Of a stretch of DNA of 64,000 nucleotides, positions 1 to 12,672 are shown one piece after another. A program made the position numbers and the translations under genes. Source of the DNA: Camarhynchus parvulus (lineage: Eukaryota > Chordata > Aves > Passeriformes > Thraupidae). The stretch's first letter is position 1. The number at the start of each line of letters is the position of its first letter. The stretch spans positions 19,319,820-19,383,819 of the forward strand of contig NC_044582.1 in NCBI RefSeq assembly GCF_901933205.1. The letters are read 5' to 3'. The notes beneath the pieces are model-generated. The model saw nothing but the letters and a program-made list of their open reading frames with translations. It did not search any database and was not told where the DNA came from.

Positions 1-786
1 GTCTCCATTAATCACGTGGTGATTGTTTAGGTCATGGAGCAGTCATTACAGGAGCTGGCGTTTCTGGAGGTGATAATTTTGAGAAATGAACTGAACCCTG
101 CTCCCCACTGTGTGGGGCCCAGGTGGGTCCAGGCTGGAGCTGGGAGCTTTGGGAGCAGCTTGCTGTGCAGCTTTGGTGGCTGTGTTTGCACGTTAGTTCA
201 GATCAGCTCAGTGGTCACCTGGGGCTTTGGGGATGGCTGTTTCTGCCTGTTCCTGCTGTGGGAGGGGGGCAGTGCAGGCGTTGGCAGGTCCAGGCAGGCA
301 GGAGGCTCCTGGTGTGATCACAGCAGCGCTCCAAGGAGCTGCACCTGCCCACGGGAGCACTGGGGACGGAGCAGTCCTCCTGCTCTTGTCCTGGAAAACA
401 ATTTTGCTTTATTTTTCCAAGGCAGAACTCACTACTCAGCTTCTGTTCGGGTCATTTCACACTCAAACTCCTTTTATTTCAGAGAAGCTGTAACTTTTAT
501 GAACTTCTGTGGGTGATGTAGAATATTATCACAGCTCAGTTATTTTCTCTCCTCAGTTACGTGGGAAAGCAGAGTTCAGCTGCTTTGGTGATGCATCCCT
601 GTTATTTTGTGGGTTGGGTTTTTTTTCCAAATCCCATGAGATTTATGTTAAAAGACTTATTTGGTGAAATCTGCTGCATCACAGGCGTGATGCTGCTCAA
701 CAGGTCAGGCTGGCTGAGTGTAATGTCTGCTGGAACGCAGGTGCTTTGCCTGTGAATCTCTCCAGGAGTGTTTGCTGCCCTGGCAG
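1..786. other. Unique intronic sequence
   Basis: Mixed-composition, CpG-poor sequence. The short open frames have no recognisable protein similarity and there is no splice-site pair around them. Nothing further is seen. Confidence 0.6.
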
Positions 787-2280
787 CTGTGTGGGGCTCA
801 GTCCCATGGCTGTGTGTGGGGCTCAGTCCCATGGGGCTCAGTCCCATGGCTGTGTGTGGGGCTCAGTCCCTGCTGTGTGGGGCTCAGTCCCTGCTGTGTC
901 AGGGCTCAGTCCCTGCTGTGTGGGGCTCAGTCCCATGGGGCTCAGTCCCATGGCTGTGTGTGGGGCTCAGTCCCTGCTGTGTCAGGCTCAGTCCCATGGC
1001 TGTGTGTGGGGCTCAGTCCCTGCTGTGTGTGGGGCTCAGTCCCTGCTTGTGTGGGGCTCAGTCCCATGGCTGTGTGTGGGGCTCAGTCCCTGCTGTGTGT
1101 GGGGCTCAGTCCCTGCTGTGTGTGGGGCTCAGTCCCATGGCTGTGTGTGGGGCTCAGTCCCTGCTGTGTGTGGGGCTCAGTCCCTGCTGTGTGTGGGGCT
1201 CAGTCCCATGGCTGTGTGTGGGGCTCAGTCCCTGCTGTGTGGGGCTCAGTCCCATGGCTGTGTGTGGGGCTCAGTCCCATGGCTGTTGCTCAGTCCCTGC
1301 TGTGTGTGGGCTCAGTCCCTGTGTGTGTGGGGCTCGTCCCAGGCTGTGTGTGGGCTCAGTCTGCTGTGTGGGGGCTCAGTCCCATGCTGTGTGTGGCTCG
1401 TCCTGCTGTGTGGGGTCGCGCTGTGTTGGGCTCGTCCCATGCTGTGTGTGGGGCTCGTCCCTGGCTGTGTGGGCTCGCCCTGTGCTGTCTGTGGGGCTCC
1501 CCATGGCTTGTGTGGGGCTCAGTCTATGCTGTGTTGGCCCCTGCTGTGTGGGTCGCTGCTGTGTGTGGGGCTCAGTCCCTGCTGTGTGTGGGGCTCAGTC
1601 CCATGGCTGTGTGGGGCTCAGTCCCTGCTGTGTGTGGGGCTCAGTCCCTGCTGTGTGTGGGCTCAGTCCCATGGCTGTGTGTGGGGCTCAGTCCCATGCT
1701 GTGTGGGGCTCAGTCCCTGCTGTGTGGGGCTCAGTCCCATGGCTGTGTGTGGGGCTCAGTCCCTGCTGTGTGTGGGCTCAGTCCCTGCTGTGTGTGGGGC
1801 TCAGTCCCTGCTGTGTGTGGGGCTCAGTCCCATGGCTGTGTGGGGCTCAGTCCCATGGTGTGTGTGGGGCTCAGTCCCATGGCGGTGTGGGGCTCAGTCC
1901 CATGGCTGTGTGGGGCTCAGTCCCATGGTGGCTCAGTCCCATGGCTGTGTGGGGCTCAGTCCCTGCTGTGTGTGGGGCTCAGTCCCATGGCTGTGTGTGG
2001 GGCTCAGTCCCATGGCTGTGTGGGGCTCAGTCCCTGCTGTGTGTGGGGCTCAGTCCCTGCTGTGTGTGGGGCTCAGTCCCATGGCTGTGTGGGGCTCAGT
2101 CCCATGGCTGTGTGTGGGGCTCAGTCCCTGCTGTGTGTGGGGCTCAGTCCCATGGGGCTCAGTCCCATGGCTGTGTGGGGCTCAGTCCCTTGGCTGTGTG
2201 GGGCTCAGTCCCTATGGCTGTGTGGGGCTCAGTCCCATGGCTGTGTGGGGCTCAGTCCCTGCTGTGTGGGGCTCAGTCCC
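787..2280. repeat. Minisatellite, about 23-25 bp units, roughly 60 copies
   Basis: The core GGGGCTCAGTCCC is joined by either TGCTGTGTGT or ATGGCTGTGTGT, giving units near 23 and 25 bp. Short units lacking the TGTGT spacer also occur. The two unit types are interspersed, not blocked. The middle (about 1305-1560) is degenerate, with many single-base losses such as CTCGTCC for CTCAGTCC, while both flanks are homogeneous. The unit contains no plus-strand stop codon, so open frames of over 500 codons run through in all three frames; these are artefacts. Confidence 0.97.
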
Positions 2281-3519
2281 CACTGCCGCTGCTCTGGTTC
2301 TGTGCGTGGGGCGGATTGCTGGTGCCTGATGCGATGTCACAGAGGCACAACTGGGGCCCTTTGCATCCCAGCTTTCCTTCACATCTGAGCATTCAATTTC
2401 ACAGCCATGGAAGATTAAGGCTGTCTCAGTAATACCCTTTAATTCTGCCTCATGATCGAGCTCATGCTCTGCTGTGATACAGATGCTGACTAATTTGCAA
2501 TATTGTCTGAAGGAAAGATGAGGCAGAACAGGATCTGCAGGCATTCAGGAGAGTGCACACACTGATTTTATTTTGGTTCCCTCTTTCACAGTGCTGGAGA
2601 TGACTTAAGGAAAAAACCCCAAAAAACCAAGACATGTATTTTGCTTGCTGTAAATGTAAATATAAATCCTCATCAGCAACTGTGTAATCCGGCAATGATC
2701 TCTCTTAAATTGAAACAAATAATAAATTTTGAGAATAGAGCTGAGGATTGATGGTGTCATCCTTGCAGGCAGTTTAGATGTAAAGAGTTCTATATTGACT
2801 ATGCAAATCAATGTTGAAATAACACCAGAAGGGAGCCAAAGATAAAAGAGCTGTTAAACCTTCCTGTGAATTCTTGCAAATCAGCTCCTGAGCCTGCAGC
2901 AGCTCCTGGTGCTCTCCACCTTGGAGGGCTGGCTCTGCACAGAGCTTTTCCCTCTGCTGGGGCTCTTGGGGAGGCTCTGGAGCAGCTCCACCAGGATGGA
3001 ATTTAGGTCAGTGTTGTCCTTAATGCAGTGCTTATTTATCCAGAAGGTCCTGGAGGGCCTTCCCAGCTCCAGAACACACCCAGGGAGCTCTGATGGCAGC
3101 TGTGCTCATCTGGCAGAGCTGAGCAGCCCCAGCCCTGCCTGCAGCTCAGGGATCCTCTCCTGTCAGCCACCCCAGCTGCTGTGCCCACGGAGCACTCATG
3201 GCGCCAGCTCAGCCCAGCTTTCCCTGCCACTGTGTCCCAGAGAGAGCCCCAGGCCAGGCTGGGGCTCGGAGAGAAGGATTTCCCCATCCCCTGGGTGTGC
3301 AAGGAAAGGACCTGGGGGTCCTGGCTGCTGCCAGGTGCAACAGCAGGCAGCAGTGCCCTGGCAGCCAGGGGCACTTCCCTGTCCTGGGGGATTAGGAGCA
3401 GCAGCCAGGGAGGCATTGTCCCCTCTGCTCTGCACTGGGGCGGCCTCAGCCCCAGTCCTTGGGCCGTTTTGTCTAAAAAAACACATTAAAGCCATTGGAG
3501 GGTAGCCAAAGGAAGCCAT
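2281..3519. other. Unique intronic sequence
   Basis: An AT-rich part (about 2540-2880) is followed by a GC-rich part (about 2890-3470). No repeat family, exon or RNA gene could be recognised. Confidence 0.5.
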
Positions 3520-3845
3520 GGAGATGGGGAGGGGTCTGGAGGGGTGGCTGAGGGCACCTGGCTGGAGAGAGGAGACTGAGGAGATTCATGGGGCTGCAGC
3601 TCCCATCCCTGCTCTGGGTCAGGGACAGCGCCCAGAGAATGGCTGGGGCTGGGCCAGGGCAGGTCAGGCTGGATTGTGGGAAAGGTTCATCCGCAGAGGG
3701 TGCTGGGCAGAGCTCCAGGAGCCTTTGGCAGCGCTGCCAGGGGTGCCCAGGGTGGAATCTGGGGTGTCTGGGCAGGGCCAGGGCTGGGCTGGGGGATCCC
3801 TTTGGGACCCTTCCCACCAAGGATATTCCGTGGTTCCAAGAGGAA
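3520..3845 (+). mobile_element. CR1 LINE 3' fragment, plus orientation
   Basis: The order of motifs follows the 3' non-coding end of an avian CR1 subfamily: GGTCTGGAGGGGTGGCTGAG, then GGACAGCGCCCAGAG, then GTCAGGCTGGATTGTGGG, then the AGAGGGTGCTGGGCA block. It closes with GGGACCCTTCCCACCAAGGA and a terminal GATATTCCGTGGTTCC. It is internally diverged and 5'-truncated, which is typical for CR1. No reverse-transcriptase coding sequence is present. Confidence 0.75.
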
Positions 3846-4594
3846 TTGGTGCAGGCTTTGCCTTGCAGATCCGTGGCTGACTTGGGATCCAGCCCTCGCC
3901 TGCTGCATCTGTTCATGTGGCTCAGCATAAAAACCCACTCAGTTTTGTTAAAAACCCTGCTTTTGGTTCAAAAGCAAAGGATACAGCATGAAATGCACAC
4001 GTGGGTTGGTCCCCTGATGATCCTTCAAGCAAATCAATCTGAAAAATAAGGAACAAAACTTGAAAAGACCCTTAAAACATCTACATCCCTGAGCACATTC
4101 TAATGAGCCTTGAGCACAAACAACGGGAGCCCAGCTCCACCCTCTGCTCTTTTCACAAGAACAGCAGCATCAAAGCAGAGCTGGGATTGTCCCTGGTTCC
4201 TGGTGGCCGGGGTGGCAGGGTGCTCCTGCAGGAGCAGGTGGGTTTGGGAGCTGCAGCCCTCGGGGGTTTGTGTGCCCGTGGCACCTCCCTGCTGTGTTCC
4301 CAAACTGCCGAGTCCCAGATGGGTTACAGCAGGACAGGGATGGGTTTGGGGCCAGGATTTGCCCTGCCCTTGCTTGCTGGGCTGTCCCTGACCGGCATTG
4401 CTGGCAGTGAGCTGTTCCTTGGGGCGGTGCTGGAGTGAAATCCAAGGGAAATGCTGCAAATCCCAGCGCCTCCGAGTGCCAGCCTGGGGGCTGCTGGCCT
4501 CCCAGCGCTGGGGAGGGGTTTGATGCCCAGGGGTGCCAGGCCAGCACCATCAGGGGATGTTGTCTGGGTTCTGCTGGCTGGGGTGCAGTGCGGG

Positions 4595-4758
4595 GCAGTG
4601 GGTAGCAGGTCCCAGGGCAATGGTGGAGTCCCCATCCCCAGAGGGATTTCAAAGCCCTTGGGGACAGGGGGCAGTGGTGGCCTTGGCAGGGCTGGGCTGA
4701 TAATTGTACTCGGTGATCTGGAAGGGCCTTTCTAACCTCAAAGATTCCGTGATGCTGG
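4595..4758 (+). mobile_element. CR1 LINE 3' end, plus orientation
   Basis: GAGGGATTTCAAAGCCCTTG, a CAGTGGTGGCCTTGGCAGGG block and GGTGATCTGGAAGGGCCTTT lead into TCTAACCTCAAAGATTCCGT, the characteristic CR1 tail. The element is 5'-truncated to about 160 bp. Confidence 0.8.
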
Positions 4759-7574
4759 AATAAAGATGGTTTACCCCTGGTGCGACAGGAGGGTGTCATG
4801 TGCCAGGAGCACATCTGCCTCCTCCAGAGCCCTGGCCCTCCTTGATAAGGAGGCAGGGAAGGGAATTGGCATCCCCGGTGCTGGAGCAGCCTCTGGCTCT
4901 GATGCCTGAGTTTTGGAATAGCCACATTCTTGTGGAGGTCCTGTGGAAGCCCTCGGGTAGCTCCTGGTGGGAAGGCAGGACCCAAACCCCGGGCTGTGTG
5001 TGCCAGGCTGGCCAGGGTAGGAAGGGCTGCCCAGGGACACGGGGGTTGGTGACAAACCCGGGTGGCACCAGGTCAGCTGGGGGGTCCCACTGAGCCCCCA
5101 GGCCTGGCCCTGCCACCCATCACCCACTGGCACAGAAGAAATCCTGGAGCAGTTGGCAGGATTACTGGTAGGGTTAGCTGCTGCTGGGAGTAAATAACTT
5201 CTGAAATCTGGCCTGATGTTATCAAAGAGGATATTTCACAGGGGTATTTATAGATTCCCAGTATTATCTGAGCCAACGTGTCTCTGCACCCCCTCCCACC
5301 ATGAGCCCTGCAGGCAGGAAGAGTAGCAGGCAGGAAATTCCCAGGTAAATGAGGATTTGCTAATGGAGGTGTGGGCTTTCAGTCGGTGTTTTTTGTGTGT
5401 TGGAAATGTGTGGCTAATGCTGGGATTGAAGTGACCCCCAGGGGAAAAGGCTGATTTTAATGGGACAGAAATTACACGGTGAAACCTTTTCCTTGCCACA
5501 TTTCTGCAGTGCCCAGCAGCAGGATTCCTCTCATTTCAGTGCTCACGGCCCTGCCCTCCTCTTCCTCGTGTGGAGAGCTCTTGACTGAAGCACAAGCGCC
5601 AGCACAGGGGTGGGTCACTCTCCCCAGAGTGAATAAATCAGGTGTTAGATCTTTGTTTCTCAGATGTTTGCCCTAAAGGAGCCTAATTAATCAGCCCAGC
5701 AGAATGGCTGAAAGGCAATTTCCCAGGCTGGATAACTGAATTTCCGTGGCACAGGCCTCCAAAGGCAAACACTGCCAAACCTGGTGACTTTAAGTGAGAC
5801 TGTCACACCAAGCACGGTGATATTTTAGCCTTAGTGCCTCTCCTGCCTGCGGAATAGAGACGCTTGTGCATCCTCATCCATCAGCTGACAGCCTCCTGCT
5901 TCCAGAAATGGTGATGATTTGACATCAGACCACTTAAATTTCCTTAGTGGCTGGGCTGCAAGCCTCTCACATTTTTCACCTCTCCTGCATCTTGCTCACT
6001 TTTTTTTCCCTCGACGAGGCTGATCCTGGATCTCACTGCAGTGCTAAACGTGCTCCAAGCTGGGCATCACGTAGGTGAAAACATGCACTGCTGCTTCCCA
6101 AACGGGGCTGTGGGATGCAGCGGAACGGGAGCTGCCAGCAGAAGTTGCTGTACTCAGGGAATGGCTCAGGTGGAAGGTCTGGAGGTCTCTGTTCCAGACT
6201 GCTCCGGGATTTCCCCATTTCAGTCCCAAAACCTTCTCCCCAAAGGACGGTGTCTGGAGAAAAGGCTTCCCTTAGTGGCCCTGTGGCTTTGCCCATGAAT
6301 TGCCCCACGTCCAGCATTCCTGGGGCATGTTGTGGTAGGCAGCTGCTCCCTCTGGGGCTGGGGGAGCTGAGGGAAGGGCTCTTTTTGGGCTCGGGTGAGT
6401 TCTGAATCAGGCCTTTTGACCTGGGCAGTTTCTCTGCTGTGCCTGTCTGTGTGCCAGCAGCCAGGGGACGGGGGGGGTGCAGGGCCCCCAGCCCACCCTG
6501 AGAGAGCTGGCAGAGGAAGGCTGGCAATTAAACACTTACTGGCAGAGGGCTGGGCTGGGGGGAACGCTGTGTGGCTGTGGGAGACATAAAAGTTAATGGG
6601 AAGTAATTTGGCAACTTCATCTGCAGGTTGGCAGGGGCCCAAGTGGATCATAATTGGATTTCAGCTGCTGTTGTGTACTCAGACATTGAGATGCCCTGCA
6701 GAAAGTCACCCCTGGCTGCCAGGGAGGGAGCAGCTCCTGTGCGGGGCAGTGAGCAGGGGAACACAGGCAGGCTGGAATTTGCAGTGCTGTAGGGGTACCA
6801 ATGCTGCTTTGCAGGGATGTTTGGTTCCCTGCCATCCCCTGTGGTGGCACTGTGGGCATGGGTCCCCTGCCCTGAGCTGTTTTAGCAGGGTTTGGCAGAG
6901 GCCTGGGCTGGTCCCAGAGGCACAGCTCCCTCTGAGTGCTGTCCCCAGGAAGGCAAAGACAGAGGTCTGACCCAGCACTGACCGTTTCTGCACAGAACAC
7001 AAACTAAATCAAGCTCCCAGCCATGCCCAGCCTTGGGAACACTCTAAACTCTCTCTCAGTGTAATTAAATTCTGAGAGTGCAATTGTTCTGCCCTTTCTT
7101 TGAGCTTGTGTCAGCGTCCCTGCCCCAGAGCTCGGTGCTGTGTGCCATGGCTGTGCTTTCTTGGTGCTGTTACATTGCCCAGGGATGGGGATTGCCCGGG
7201 TCAGGATGTGCTGAGATGTGAACATCACCAGTGCTGGGCACCGTGATGTTATCCCTTGTGGTGAGGTGCTTCTCTTGCCTGTTCAGAAACACCAGTGTGG
7301 GACACTGGCCCTGAAGGAAAACACTAAATTTAGATATAATTTTGTCTTTGAACGTATTTCTCAAGCACTGTTGTAATTAAGGCTCTTCCCAGATAATTTC
7401 AGGAGGTTCTTTACCACGTGTGGGCAGTTGATGTCTGGACTTCTTTTCCTTCTGTAATTGTTCATTTGAGTGAGTCCTGTGTGTGTAGCCTGTAGTTAAA
7501 TAAATGAATGGATGGAGATCACTGTCCAGCTCCTAACACATCTTTGCTAAGTCAGGTTTAATTTAGAGCTTGGG
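4759..7574. other. Unique intronic sequence
   Basis: Mostly CpG-poor sequence with several AT-rich patches (5150-5280, 5640-5700, 5930-6010, 7010-7090, 7310-7560). No exon, array or recognisable transposon was found on either strand. Confidence 0.5.
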
Positions 7575-7670
7575 AAGGAATTCCTGAGGGAGGGTGGCAG
7601 GCCCTGGGTCCTGGCAGTGCCCAGGGCCAGGCTGGGCACTGGGGCTGGCAGCACCTGGCACAGTGGCACA
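7575..7670 (+). mobile_element. CR1 fragment (short), plus orientation
   Basis: GGAATTCCTGAGGGAGGGTG and CCTGGCAGTGCCCAGGGCCA followed by GGCTGGGCACTGGGGCTGG match a CR1 segment that is also seen at 24350-24440. The fragment is short and diverged. Confidence 0.55.
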
Positions 7671-8057
7671 GACACACTCCTCACATTGCTGGAGCCTCCC
7701 AGCACAGCGCTGCAGACAAATGGCTCAGGGAGGCTTTGGTGCTCCTAATTGTTTATGGGATGTTTTATGGAGCCCTCTGCCTGCCCCATCTAATGTCTTT
7801 GGGAGATAAGAAGGAAGGGAATATTAAGAAATAGTCTCTCCCTGCTCCTAATGTGCCTCTCCGTGCTTGATGTGCCGCTCTCTCCCTCCTGATTTCCTTG
7901 GCATCAAATTGCCCTTCACTGAGCTGAGTGATGCTGGGTGCTGAGGGAAATGTGGCTGTGGAGAGGGAAAATAAAGTGTCAGCAGTGAAATAGTGCCCTG
8001 GTGGTAATGGATTATCTAATTAGTGCGACTGGCTGCAAACCTGCCTGGCTGGGCTGC

Positions 8058-8335
8058 AGGAGGAGCCTCCCCTCATCACCCTGATCTCAGATGGAGTTAC
8101 TGAGTGCAGATCCAGCCGAGCCCTGGCACCTGTGCCACCACCCTGGGCACCCCAAGGAGCCTCCCCTCATCACCCTGATCTCAGATGGAGTTACTGAGTG
8201 CAGATCTGGCAGGGGCTGAGCCCTGGCACCTTTGCCACCACCTTGAGGAGCCTCCCCTCATCACCCTGATCTCAGATGGAGTTATTGAGTGCAGATCCAG
8301 CGAGCCCTGGCATCAGTGCCACCAGCCTGGGCACT
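8058..8335. repeat. Three-copy tandem repeat, about 90-95 bp unit
   Basis: Copies begin near 8060, 8155 and 8245. Each has AGGAGCCTCCCCTCATCACC, CTGATCTCAGATGGAGTTA, then GAGTGCAGATC and GCCCTGGCACC. The spacing difference comes from small indels late in the unit. The array is close to homogeneous, implying recent duplication. Confidence 0.9.
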
Positions 8336-11300
8336 GGAAGGGCTCAGACTCCACTTGGACCTGGGAGGGGAAGTGTGCCAGCTCAGAGCAGTTCCTGCAG
8401 CTGGAATTGGTTAATGCCCAGGCCCTCACTGCTGCTGGGTGTGGGTTCCTGCAGCTCTCCCCAGGACAGAGGTTGCCCCAGCAGCCAGGACCACGCCAGG
8501 CTGCTCAGCCAAGCGCTGTTACCTGCCTGAGCAGGGTTCCACCTTCTGAAGCAAGGCAGAGGGACCGTGGCACTGCCTTTCTCAGTGGGCTGGAGATTAA
8601 ACCTTTCTCTAAGACCTGAGGCAGCTCTTGCAGAATGCAGGGCAGTGAAAAGCTCCCTGTAAGGAGCTTAGGCTGTAATTCCAGCCGGGGGCCGATAAGG
8701 GAAGCAGTGATCAAAGCACCACCGCTCTTTCAGGCCTGGATTTACCAAGCTCCTCTGGCACCAGGCACAGCTGCCCCTGTATCTTGTATTTCTGTGGAAT
8801 GACCGAAAAAAGCAGGATATACCCTTTAATGGTGATGTTTTAATGCCCCCCACACCATCAGTGGAACTCGAAATTTTAGAGAGATATTTGTCCATCCCCA
8901 GATGGTTTTCCCTGCCCTTTAATGCAGCCACAGCAGCTGTGGTGGCATCCCTGGCACACCGAGGAGGGGTGAGGGTGGCTCCAGCACTCCTCTGCCTTGG
9001 AGCCAACACAAACCATCCAGCAACTCCTGGAAACTTCTTAAATCCATTCTCCAGGCCACAGAGGGAGCGTAATCATTCAGATTAAACCGTTTCCTTCTCT
9101 CTTGCAGTCATTAGTGGCAGTACTACATTCCCAAGGTTAAGTAGAGAAAAAGAAATAAATTTAGTTGTCGAAACTCCTGCGGAGTGAGCACACTTAGTTT
9201 TGCATCTTTTATAGCTAAATCTTGGAATGTGTCTCATTAAGAGAATACTGATCATCCATGTAGGTTTTCATTGCTTTGTTGGCCATAAAGCCTCTGAAAG
9301 TTTTGGAGACAGCAATAGAAATGTGGTCTCTGATGTGCCAAAAATAAAGATGTGACAGTGTTTGACATCAGTGTTTGAGGTGTTGGTCCTGCAGCCCAAG
9401 AGCTGCTGGGACTCAGCTCTGGCAGGAGCACAAGTACCCTGGAGTCACAGCAATTTCTGGGAGGAAAAGCAGCCAAGAGCTCTGGTCAGATGTTGCTGCC
9501 AATATTATTTTTATAGATGGAGAAAAAAGAAATCCGTTACACTTAAAAATGAGGGGGAAGTCAGGTGGAGCAGGGACAAAGCAGAACTGCAGCTCTTGCG
9601 GGCAGGGTTTGTGAGGAAGGGTGTTTGTGATCCAGAAATCAAAAAGAATGAGGAGCCATTCTTCCTTTGAGCTGAGGAGCTGCAGGAGAGTCAATGAGCA
9701 TCAGAAATCATTGTGCTCTCCCCGCTGCTCTGGCTCCTGGAGCGCTGCTGATGAATGGCAGATTATTTTTTGGCCATCCCCAGTTTCTGGCTCTGTGGAA
9801 TCCATGCTGATGATGGAGTGTCACATAACTCTGCCCGTGCTGAGCGCTTGAGGCAACAGCTGTAGATTCACCCAATCCATCACTGCTGGGCTGGGGAGGG
9901 CCAGGCACTCTGAGCCGGCAGTGGGGACACTGAGCCCTTGCCCTGCTCCTCCCTGGGCATGGGGCTCTCAGCCCAGCCCCTGCCACCCCAGGGATGCCGT
10001 GCTGTGCTTTGTCAGCTGCTGTGCTGAGAGGGTCCCTCTGGGCGCTCCGGGCCAGCCCAGACCTGAGAGGGATGTGTTTGGCTTTGGGAGAGGTGTCTGT
10101 CTGTCCCTGTCCCCAGCTGCGCTGCTCACTCCAGTCCTGCCACACTGCCACCCTCCCTCCCTGCAGGGCTCTGCAGCCTGGCAGCTTTGCTGCTTTTGCT
10201 GCTTTTGTTGCCCTGTTGAGCCCGGGTGCTGTGGCTGGAGGATGGCAACGTTCCCAGCTCTGGTGCTGGTGACTTCTTTCGTCACATTTCCCCACAAAGC
10301 AGCACAGCCAGAGAGGCTTCTGAGGGCCGGGCTGTTGCTGTGATCCCTCACACCATCCCAGGGGTCACTCCAGGCTCTCTGAGGACCAGGTGTGTTTGCT
10401 GCAGCCCCATCTCAGGGGCTGGAGCTCTCTGCACAGCTTTCCCTCTGCATGCTGTGGGTGTTGGAAGCTGTTCCCTCAGGCTGGGGAGCTCAGGCTGGGG
10501 GAAGCACTCTGTCCCCTGAGTGTCTCCTACCACCGGAGCTCTTTAGTGCTGGCAGAGCCCTCGGACGTGCCTCTGCTGCAGAGACTATTAGATCTGAAAT
10601 GCATTATTGCTCGCTTCTGTAACCAACACAAATCCAAAGTGCTGCTTTGGCAGGAAGAGCGCTTGGAAATATTAGATTTATTGAGAATTGTGTCCTCCCA
10701 GTCAGTCAGTTGTAGCAATGAAGTCTGTTTGCATTATCCTTCCTGCGGGCTGAGTGCTAAATGGGGCTGAGCTGCCTGGAAAAGCCATTCCCTGGTGGCA
10801 GGAGACTGACCGGGCTGCTCTGCTCTGGGGCAGCTCTGAGGAAAGGCTTGTTGTTGCTGCTGATGATAAACCAAATTCAGGAGCTCAGCTCAGCATGGGA
10901 GTCTCTCTTCCTGTCCCTTCTCTTTCTTTAGCCTGCTTGCTGTGCCTCCAATCAGCCTCACTGGATAAATCTGATTTTTCCAAAAGGGAATTGCTGTCTC
11001 TGCTCAGGGTGGGCAGCCAGGGATGGGTGGTTGGCTCCTACCAGCTGGGTTTGGATCCTGGGAGCAATTTTAACACATGGAGCAATTTTGCTGTGATGCT
11101 GCCAGGGTTTTGTGAGCAGGATTTAAGACAAGCAATTTTCATTTCAGGCAGGAAGTTTATCATTTCCATCCTGTGCTGGAGTTACATCTAAGAGTCGTGG
11201 TATCAGATGCACAAAGCACTCGTGTTCTGCATTCATCAGATTTCAGAGCAGACACCATTCAGACTATCTGCTTTGGAAAGATCATTTTTGAGAAGAACTT

Positions 11301-11586
11301 TATTGATTTAGAGTAATGTTACGGAAAAGTGACTCGTCTCTTTCCAGAGTGACTTCCACTCTAACTGACTCCAGCACTGGGTACTCCACAATCCCTTCTT
11401 TCCCCATGGAACAGAGACTGGGAGATCAGGAGTGCTGGGGAGAGAGCTCTGGCTGTGCCCCAGAGCCAGGCAGGTATCAGGGCACGTTCCTAATTCAGTT
11501 CTTGTCAAGGAGGGGAGCTGGGCGGGTTGGAGCTGTGCCTGGGAGCAGGGAGGGCTGGAGCTGCTTGGCTTGGCTTGGCTGTGGGG
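8336..11586. other. Unique intronic sequence
   Basis: No repeat family or exon was recognised. A strong pyrimidine tract with AG (TTCCTTCTCTCTTGCAG, ending 9107) is followed by a frame open for about 25 codons, but there is no matching donor or protein similarity. AT-rich patches occur at 9080-9360 and 11140-11330. Confidence 0.5.
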
Positions 11587-11727
11587 TGCCCTGGGAGCTG
11601 CAGGACAGAGCAGGGCACAGAGCTGCCCTGGGAGCTGCAGGACAGAGCAGGGCACAGAGCTGCCCTGGGAGCTGCAGGACAGAGCAGGGCACAGAGCTGC
11701 CCTGGGAGCTGCAGGACAGAGCTGCTG
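11587..11727. repeat. Minisatellite, 37-bp unit, about 4 copies
   Basis: TGCCCTGGGAGCTGCAGGAC recurs at 11587, 11624, 11661 and 11698, exactly 37 bp apart, with CAGAGCAGGGCACAGAGC completing the unit. The copies are nearly identical. Confidence 0.95.
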
Positions 11728-11992
11728 GCCCAGCAGAGCTGTTGTGTAACTCATCCCAGGCTCCGCCGTGTCACCAGTCCGTGTGTCAGCTCTGCTCATT
11801 CTCAGGGCTCCTGCCTTCCACGGGGAATTGCTGTGCACAGGGCTTTGGGTTCCCTGAAATCCCCTGCCCTGCGCTCCTGGCTCTGCTGGGGATGGGGATG
11901 GCTGCTGTGCTTCTTGCAGGGTTTCAGGGTGGGCAGCCTGGGGCTGTGCGAGCAGAGGGGCCCTGGCTCAGGCTGGGTTTTGGGCAGCATTG

Positions 11993-11994
<2 letters not shown>

Positions 11995-12030
<36 letters not shown>
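11995..12030. repeat. (CA)18 microsatellite
   Basis: An uninterrupted run of 18 CA dinucleotides. Likely polymorphic in length. Confidence 0.98.
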
Positions 12031-12031
<1 letters not shown>

Positions 12032-12534
12032 TGCTGGCAGGTTTCACAGGCTGTGAGGGCTGCAGAGCTGCCCCAGGGCTCCCTCAGCCCCGCTGGCTCC
12101 TGTGCAGGTGCTGCTGCTGCTCCTCCATGCAGAGCTGGGCTGGCTCCTCTGAGAGCCTCAGCTGCCACCAGTGCCTGCAGCTCCAGGTGTCCCCATGTCC
12201 CCAGCAACCCCAGGGCTGCAGGGAGGGCTGTGGGACCCCAGCTGTGGGCACAAAGCTCCCGTGAAACTGCAGGAGTCACTCCAAACTGTGTCGGGGGAGG
12301 AAGAGAGACGAGTATATTCTGGGACAGTCATTCCAGCTCCTCCTGCTGAGGCTGTCAGTGGCTTTCACGTCAGCTCCTCTCGTGTTCCAGCTGGGTTGCT
12401 GTCCTATATTTGTGTCTGTGCCTGGTCTGACAGTAAACTCCTCCTCAGCGTGGCCCATGAGTGTAAGGAGCTGTGCTGGAGGTTGGGCAGGCCCTGGGGA
12501 GCTCTGCAGTGCCCATCCCTGGGGTGGCACTCGG

Positions 12535-12672
12535 GGCTGGGCACAGGGTGGGCACAGCTGGCGCTCCCTGGGCTGGGCACAGGGTGGGCACAGGGTGGGC
12601 ACAGCTGGCGCTCCCTGGGCTGGGCACAGGGTGGGCACAGGGTGGGCACAGCTGGCACTCCCTGGGCTGGGA
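12535..12672. repeat. Minisatellite with nested 14-bp and about 51-bp periodicity
   Basis: GGGCTGGGCACAGGGTGGGC is followed by ACAGCTGGCGCTCCCT. The inner GGGCACAGGGT piece occurs once in the first copy and twice in the next two, so units are about 37 and 51 bp. Confidence 0.88.

Noticed and set aside
746..2432. Three overlapping plus-strand open frames of more than 520 codons
   Set aside because: All three frames are open because the 23-25 bp repeat unit has no stop codon. The peptides are repeats of the unit with no protein similarity.
9091..9187. Possible exon after the CTCTCTTGCAG tract
   Set aside because: One frame is open for about 25 codons but then stops, with no donor site and no similarity to a known protein.
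11995..12030. (CA)18 run as a regulatory Z-DNA element
   Set aside because: A common microsatellite; nothing nearby indicates a regulatory role.
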